Assembly: GCF_001039355.2 (NCBI RefSeq)
Contig: NW_019776057.1
Span: forward strand, 41,068 to 105,067
Direction of reading: 5' to 3'
Length of the DNA stretch: 64,000 nucleotides
Origin: Lingula anatina
Lineage: Eukaryota; Brachiopoda; Lingulata; Lingulida; Lingulidae
Position 1 is the first letter of the stretch, and each line of letters opens with the position of its first letter. The notes beneath the pieces were generated by a model. The model was not told the origin of the DNA. It ran no database searches and saw only the letters and a list, made by a program, of their open reading frames with translations. The translations under genes were made by a program, and so were the position numbers. Below are positions 58,301 to 64,000 of this stretch, piece by piece.

Positions 58301-61300
58301 ATGACGTTATCCATTCAAGAACCACGTGGTACCGCCCAACCAGTCGGTATTTAGGACCGAGATCGACCGGAACCACACTTGCCACTTAACACAGTGTAGG
58401 GATTTTCGAGTATGTTCAGCAATATAAATTCCATAGTTAATGAGAAATGCGTAGCTCAAACGGTTGAATATATACTAGTAATGGTGAGTACATGTAGGTA
58501 CTAGAGATATTGTGGTGACAAATGTTAACGTTTATTTCAATTCATCATTTAGAGGTAGAATTCAGGTGGTGCTGTAATAGATTCTTATAACTGCTTGCGT
58601 TTTATGAGAAATATTGTACTTAATAATGTTTACATTTTCATTTGTACTGTGTGAGTGTATTTCACATTATAAATGCATTCTCGATTCTTGCGTGTTCAAC
58701 AAATACTATATGCACACGTGGGTATTCGGTGTTTTCCGTATGTTAAGTTGTGAATGATTTATTTCTGTTCCCTCAAAGCGCTCTATGTAATAAAAGAAGA
58801 ATAAAGATAACAAAACGGGCAGAAAGGGATTTTTGACAGGCGTCCTTTACTTATCGACAGCCCTGTAAAAAGTAGGTCAGCCTTATTTTGTTTGCATGTG
58901 GTAAACAGAAACACATTCTACCTATTGGTGGTGAATATAAAGTTAAAAGAAAAAACAGTTCCTGCTTACATCAGTGACATTGTACCCATGCTTGACATGT
59001 TTTAAAGTTGTGTAAATTGCCCATGATATTTGTCTACCACTCGTAAGCTGCATGTATTCTTGTAACCTTTCTTCAACATGTACTTCGTACTGTAGAGTCC
59101 CGTGCAAACAAAACAGTCGCTTGGTTTGTTTAAATTGATGTTGCAAACAAAAAAGTTATCGAACTCATCATCTGAGATAAAGATGCGTTGACAATGATAG
59201 TGGAAAAATGTGCAAAAATGCCTACCTGTATGCTCAGGTGAGATCTAAAGTGCCAAACCGTTACCACAGTTAGTACGTTCCCGGGGCATGTAAAACTATC
59301 TCAACAGGCCCTGGGAGCTTTAAGGTGACTGCACAAAGTAAATATCAGGTATAAGTAGGTAGGTCATACGGGTCAATACGCCATATTGATTAGGCGCGCT
59401 TTATGAATCTGTTAAATCCTTGGAAAACTCATGAAAAATTTAAGCAATTAACATACCCCGCTTATCTGTTGGATTGATATGCTCGAAAAAATGTTATGTT
59501 CTGCAGTGGGCTTATTGCTGTACATTATGATGATTGCATTCTCCATTAAAAAGTGAGTGTGCTTATACATGAATTACTACCGGTACCTTTAATATGTTTG
59601 AAAGTATAAAGATTAATAAAAAAGAAGTTAAGTCATGTTTTGACGCCAAATATAAATATTCATCCCAATTTTTTTACAGTTTACTTTAGGAGCAACTTTT
59701 ACTTTTCGCATCGGCGAACAACAATTGCCTTTCGCGTCGGCTGCAAGTTTTTCATGCAACGAGGATTTCCATGCTTACAACCCGGATACTGGAAGGTAAG
59801 ACATGACCATCTCCCTGTAGTCGAACAACTAGCAACCGACGTAACTCTTAAAATGCAAAATAGAATTTAAACACTGGGCCTACCTACGTCAAACACACAA
59901 TGGTTGTCTATTTATGATATAATGTAAGCCTTGGTCACAACCGGTCGTAGGCCTACGGGCTCTTATTTTGCGCAGAATCTCACGTCACACGCAAGTCCTT
60001 CTTACGCAATTTCGAGTTCGCAGACAGCCTGTAAGCACGTATGGAGGATGTTGGACATGTCCAATAGATTCTACGCCCTCTGCGTGTTGAGTAAGGCGCT
60101 CGCCCTCACAACTAACGAACAAAGTCGAGAGCACACCAGGAATGCGTCACACGTGCGTCACTTCCACGCCTGGTGTATAAAAGGCGTGCTCACGACGCAC
60201 GCTTGTGTCTTTACAATGAACGTCGACTGTGTAACGTTTAAAACAATTTTCAACATTTTGCTTAATTTAGTTTCTAATATGCCTCCAAAAGGCAAGAGAA
60301 AGAAGCTTACACAGTAGAAAAAAGGGAGGAGGAAGAAGTAAGAAGAGGGGAACAGGAAGCAACACTGACGTACGCCGTCAGTACTTCACCACAAACGGGT
60401 GAGGCAAGTGTGAAGTAAAACTGAAGCAAAAAGGCACTACTTTCGCCGTGCGTTGCATTCCCTTCTAAGTTTAAAGTGTGTGTCACGTACACAGGAAGCA
60501 AGAAAAAATTCAAGAAATGATTACAATTTCCACGGCCATCGCTCCTGGCAATTAGATTCCCTGCTTGAAAGGACATCTTGTGTGGCCCTTGCGACTCGCA
60601 AGGCAGACTTTCCTCTACCTCTACGCCCTCCACGGCCTCCGCAACACCCCAAAATCGCACGGAACGTACGATCCTGAAATTCGTGCGTCCGGTTGTGACC
60701 AACTTAGCATTAAAACTGGAATACTCTACTCTCGTTACATTGTCTTTACCAACAACACGCAGATGTATGCCAATAATTCGTTTTCTTAAAATTCTAACCA
60801 GGGTCTTAAAATGAGCATGCTGGGTTTTGACGTTGTATTTACACGCACATATTTGAATGGCCTTTTCCGTTTCTGTTACAGTTGTGAACGCTGCGACTTC
60901 TGTTGTGTTGTGGGAAACAGCGAGAACAATACAACCCAAACAGGTGAAAAGGAATGTGGCCATCTCTATCAAGGGGAATCACCATCCGGATGTTTTGATC
61001 GAGGACCACATACTTTATGTCCATTTAAATCATTTTCAGATTTTAAAGCAGCGAATGCTTCTACAACGGCAGGTAAAATCGCAAGCCGATGTGACAGGAA
61101 TGGTAGTCCTATAGGAATGGAAGTCCGAATCCCCATTATATTAGTACAGGTTGGGGTTATTGGGGATAGTAAATGGGACAAAAGTTACCTGTACAAAGTA
61201 ATGGGGAACAGATTACGGTTCCTGGCGGATTACTGTTCTTGTCACGGTGTGCAAACCCCACGATGGGAAAGTATGGCCACTACCTTGCTGCGACGCTATA

Positions 61301-62409
61301 ATGTAGAAGCTAGTGGTAGCAATGCCTTGTGTTTTATGGGTACTTTCCACAAAAACGAAAACTGACCGAGAACCTATTTTTAAGACAGTCGACAAAAAAA
61401 AAAAAAAAAAAAAAAAATGTAATACAGGCAGACATTTTAAACTCATACAACAGACAATTAGTGAAAAAAATCCCACTGTACTGGCGCACCTAAACAAAAC
61501 TTACAACGTTAAATGATTCACTGTTAATCTATTTCAGCCTTTGAGAAAAATCTAGCAACCAGCGAACCGCCAAGAATGAACCCTCCTTCCTCCGATAATG
61601 ATACACAAGACACGCATCGAATCTTGTATGTTGTAATCACTGTGACAGTTCCATGTGTATTAGTATTTGTCTTGCTTCTGATTCAGAAGAAATACTGCAA
61701 GAAAGGTATTGCGCAGTCGATTTGTCACTATTTGAAATTCCAATTACTGTTATAATATCAGATAATGTATTCTGTAACTGTATGTGCTGTGTATCAAGTT
61801 TGAAGAATTTATTTTCAAGTGTCGCCATGAATATCCTAGTTGCACTTTTGCATAAAGCTGTAATTGCAAAATCGAGATCATCTCTTTTCCAAATTTCTGA
61901 CAGTGTAAGTCACTTTAAAGATCCACTTTGTCAGAAATGGTCTATATGATAATTGAATGCTGTACTGTGTTAATTTGCTGGTTTGTTTGCGTGCTTGTTG
62001 TAGTAAGAGATGAAATGAACATAGAAAAATAGTTTTTGTGGGGTAGTACGAACAAGGAAAATGTGCTTTTTTTTCGAGAAAAATTCTACTTGATTGGGAT
62101 ACCTTATGGGATATCTGAAGGAAGTTATTTTAGTGTATATTTTGTTTTAATGTATCTTTATAAAGTTTCAGATATGATTACACGTAGTTTCGTGAGAGAT
62201 AAATACCCCACACAAGAGACTGGCAATGGTCAAAACCCGGGAACCACAGAAGACGGACACACGGAGAATCTTCTCCCTAACACTGGAACGGGTGCGTTAA
62301 ATGTCCATGATATCTATTGTAGTGAAGAAGACGTATATGTCCTCGCCAAATTTAAAAATAGACCCTTTAGTGTACGTGTTAATTTTAAATTTATGAAGAC
62401 TAAAATTTG

Positions 62410-62443
<34 letters not shown>

Positions 62444-62912
62444 GGGGGGGGGGTTCACTGGTTATCGCAAAAAGACGTTTACGTCTGATCCTAATGAAAC
62501 AGAGTCGCTTATATCTTAGGTGCTTGCTTAAGTTACGATTTGCTCAATATTATTTCTACATTGATTGGTTTTTAACTTTGTTGTTTTCCACATTTAATTC
62601 AATAAACCACTCATTATTTTTAGAAATGATCGAGATGGTTTGACTAGACTGGATATCGACAAAAGGTACAGCCATGCCCTTTTTGATATAATTTTAGGTT
62701 ACTTTTTGATAAAAGCATGACAACTGTCAGCCACACTGCTTATTATGTTTAAAGTTTAAGTTTTAACAGAGCTAACAATAACATTTCATAATATGCTTTA
62801 GACACCGAAATGATGATAGATTCTGTAATGCAAAGCATGATATTCATTAGTATTCCTCATCTTTCTTCCAGATGTACGTCAAATTGCTTCACGCAATTTA
62901 GGACTCTTTTGA
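55303..62912 (+). CDS. TNF-receptor-like single-pass membrane protein with TRAF-binding motif
   Basis: Six exons with matching phases: 55303-55329, 59680-59795, 60882-61072, 61538-61705, 62172-62291 and 62872-62912; about 220 residues. Residues 1 to about 21 make a signal peptide formed across exons 1 and 2. Residues 35-94 form a cysteine-rich domain: Cys 35, 49, 52, 55, 56, 73, 85 and 94, with YNPDTGSCERCDFCC typical of a TNFR repeat, as in single-repeat receptors such as Fn14 or BCMA. NNTT and NAS sequons follow. A transmembrane helix (about 140-160) has basic residues after it. The tail carries PTQET (180-184), fitting the PxQE consensus for TRAF2/3 binding (CD40 has PVQET). Predicted role: cell-surface receptor signalling through TRAF. 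Exon 1 and the last exon are the least certain; a rival last exon starts at 62624. Confidence 0.65.
56870..56935 (+). mobile_element. Penelope-like motif fragment
   Basis: 'ccccgaagaaggcctaggga' followed by 'ccgaaagctcgg' resembles the gaagaagg...cgaaa motif near the end of Penelope-like ORFs. No GIY-YIG coding is seen beside it, so this is a scrap in intron 1 of the receptor gene. Confidence 0.35.
58420..58600 (+). pseudogene. first-exon copy 3, degenerate
   Basis: Matches the 53.0 and 55.3 kb blocks: 'gtagctcaaacggttgaata' aligns with 'atggctcaaaaggttccatt', and the donor GTGAGTA (58484) is kept, but the ATG has become GTA and nearby ATGs run into stops. It is a relic of the same first exon. 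Confidence 0.5.
59680..59795 (+). CDS. TNFR-like exon 2
   Basis: Acceptor 'ccaatttttttacag', donor AG|GTAAGA, phase 0 to 2. It encodes the end of the signal peptide and FSCNEDFHAYNPDTG, the first loop of the cysteine-rich domain. Confidence 0.65.
59935..60810. other. GC-rich segment in receptor intron 2 with a TATA box
   Basis: Sharply more GC-rich than its surroundings. It includes TATAAAA at 60175-60181 just after a CACCAGG...CCTGGTG foldback, and a frame MPPKGKRKKLTQ (from about 60280) that continues, after a frameshift, as a Glu/Arg-rich stretch. A 221-codon ORF is open on the minus strand (60307-60972). It looks like an inserted transposon or processed fragment; family not recognised. 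Confidence 0.4.
60882..61072 (+). CDS. TNFR-like exon 3
   Basis: Acceptor 'cgtttctgttacag', donor GCAG|GTAAAA, phase 2 to 1. It encodes CERCDFCC and three further cysteines, then a Ser/Thr/Ala stalk. Confidence 0.7.
61389..61418. repeat. poly-A run
   Basis: A homopolymer inside receptor intron 3, 230 bp after the shared 65-bp motif; it could be the tail of a retroposed repeat that includes that motif. Confidence 0.7.
61538..61705 (+). CDS. TNFR-like exon 4 (transmembrane)
   Basis: Acceptor 'aatctatttcag', donor AAAG|GTATTG, phase 1 to 1. The acidic stalk PPSSDNDTQDTH is followed by the hydrophobic segment ILYVVITVTVPCVLVFVLLL and QKKYCKK. Confidence 0.7.
62172..62291 (+). CDS. TNFR-like exon 5 (cytoplasmic tail)
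   Basis: Acceptor 'aaagtttcag', donor ACGG|GTGCGT, phase 1 to 1. It contains RDKYPTQETGNG with the TRAF-type PTQET motif. Confidence 0.65.
62408..62452. repeat. poly-T/poly-G run
   Basis: About 34 T then 10 G in the intron before the last exon. Confidence 0.9.
62872..62912 (+). CDS. TNFR-like last exon (candidate)
   Basis: Strong acceptor 'cctcatctttcttccag'. It adds DVRQIASRNLGLF and a TGA. The alternative at 62624 ('tatttttag', ending EMIEMV) has the same phase. Confidence 0.45.
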
Positions 62913-63540
62913 ACAAATGTACATAATATTTAGCTAACTAGAATGTGTGATGTGTATTAAACAGTTTATTTAACGTTCCCTGTGTTAAAATGGTGGCATT
63001 CATCTTTCTTTTTGTAGATTTTAGGAACCCATTTGTATAGATAATCATATACATACAGGGTACTTCCGAAATATGATGGCAGGGATTCCATTAGTGAGGC
63101 GTTTTACGTATTGTCGAATATATCAGTTTGTTCCGCAGAGTAGTTTTCCACTCAGGTGTAAGACGAAGACATGGGTGACACTGCCATTCCCCTGCAGCAC
63201 CAAATATAATTTTTAATAACATTTAGAGAATTATGTTAAGTAACAAGATCAGTACCTAGTGGCAATCATACACCTTAACCAGACTGCCTTTGAATGCCAG
63301 AGAAAATTGATAGACGGTTGACGAAATTTACTATTTTATTGTTATAGCATATTGACTTTTTTCTTATTAGTGGAAACTTCAGATTCGCAGTGTAGACACT
63401 TTTGAGCATAAAAACAACATTGAGATTTTGTGAAGTTAATTGTAATCTCCCTTTACCAAATTGTGGAATTAATATGTGCAAAAAAAATCTGATTATCGAT
63501 ACAATTTTGTCTGGCCTAAGTTTTGTAAGTAGACTATAAT

Positions 63541-63617
63541 TGTACCACCAGCGTTAGCGCTGGCGGTACACATGGTTTCGGTCCCGTCCGGATCGTTCCG
63601 CCGGCTCCGCCGGACGG
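63541..63617. repeat. two adjacent GC-rich hairpins
   Basis: 63541-63570: a 13-bp stem TGTACCACCAGCG/CGCTGGCGGTACA with one mismatch and a 4-nt loop. 63584-63617: a 7-bp perfect stem CCGTCCG/CGGACGG with further GCCGG pairing inside. It is probably an end of a repetitive element; function unknown. Confidence 0.75.
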
Positions 63618-63884
63618 CTACCGTTACCGCTTCTCCTCCTAGACGGTAAGGGCCCCCATACCCATCTCATGGATTTAGGTCACCTATAATCTCAACTCGT
63701 TCCACGTAAAATTTGGGCTTTGTCGGTATTGGGGTCTGGGTGTGGCACTCATTACAATGCACCCTTGTCTAAAAATGGCAAAATTAAATGCTAATTATCT
63801 ACCCTACGGAAGGAGTTATGGGAAAAATTTCTATAGACGGCTTTCCAAAAGTCATATGTGTAGATTTCAAATATACCCTTGGAT

Positions 63885-63914
63885 TTGACCTTTGACCTTT
63901 ACTTCAAGGTCAAA
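63885..63914. promoter_or_regulatory. nuclear-receptor-like half-sites
   Basis: TGACCTTTGACCTT reads on the other strand as AGGTCA-A-AGGTCA (a DR1 pattern). A third half-site, AAGGTCAAA, lies inverted 6 bases on. This may simply be repeat sequence. Confidence 0.3.
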
Positions 63915-64000
63915 TGGGCCAAAATTTTCAAAAAAATGAAATTTTTTACGAAAAAAATTTTTTTTGCCCTGTTATTCAGACACTACACAGACTTAACCAA

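Noticed and set aside
59479-59552. Hydrophobic ORF MLEKMLCSAVGLLLYIMMIAFSIKK with a GTGAGT donor as the receptor signal exon
   Set aside because: It ends in phase 2, and joining to the exon at 59680 gives a stop within three codons, whereas the 55303 exon joins in frame.
1-64000. tRNA, rRNA or CRISPR features
   Set aside because: I saw no tRNA B-box with a matching A-box and fold, no rRNA-like sequence and no regularly spaced short repeats.

Overview
The window is nuclear DNA from an invertebrate animal. It is AT-rich, its genes are split by GT-AG introns with TATA boxes and AATAAA signals, it is full of microsatellites, MITEs, LINE, Tc1 and Penelope-like remnants, and it has two assembly gaps (25 N at 3088-3112, 610 N at 51240-51849). 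Frequent 'acatgtacatgt' words, the repeat types and a TNF-receptor-like gene fit a marine lophotrochozoan such as a bivalve. That assignment is inference; nothing in the window proves it.

Bases 1 to about 44,600 hold a tandem array of four paralogous genes on the + strand (A to D; A lacks its 5' half). Each complete gene has four exons: exon 1 (199 coding nt, signal peptide, phase 1 end), exon 2 (281 nt, 260 in D, phase 0 end), exon 3 (335-338 nt, phase 2 end) and a last exon with one or two codons plus the 3'UTR. The product is a secreted protein of about 267-274 residues built from one von Willebrand factor D (vWFD) domain. A GDIRY motif in exon 2 stands for the usual GDPHY, and GICGDWN in exon 3 stands for GLCGNYN. 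Kilobases of 5' and 3' flank are duplicated with the genes, so the paralogues act as empty-site controls for each other. This shows a hAT-type MITE in the promoter of B, a Tc1/mariner derivative and a 5'-truncated LINE in intron 1 of C, and a Penelope-like fragment in intron 2 of D.

From 44.6 to 53 kb the sequence is mostly non-coding: Penelope-like relics, (AT)n tracts, a repeat-word region with a TATA box at 47.4 kb, the large gap and a 246-bp MITE.

From 53 kb to 62.9 kb I reconstruct a second kind of gene on the + strand. It encodes a single-pass membrane protein of about 220 residues with one cysteine-rich TNFR-like domain, a transmembrane segment, and a cytoplasmic tail carrying PTQET, which matches the TRAF-binding consensus (as in CD40). 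Its first coding exon lies in a block present three times (53.0, 55.3 and 58.4 kb), suggesting alternative promoters or remains of duplicated genes. A 65-bp motif is shared by intron 3 of this gene and intron 2 of the vWFD genes. The last kilobase holds two adjacent GC-rich hairpins and nuclear-receptor-like half-sites.

If the models are right, the window joins a young, still diversifying family of secreted single-vWFD proteins to a TNFR-type signalling receptor. No functional link between the two is shown by the sequence.
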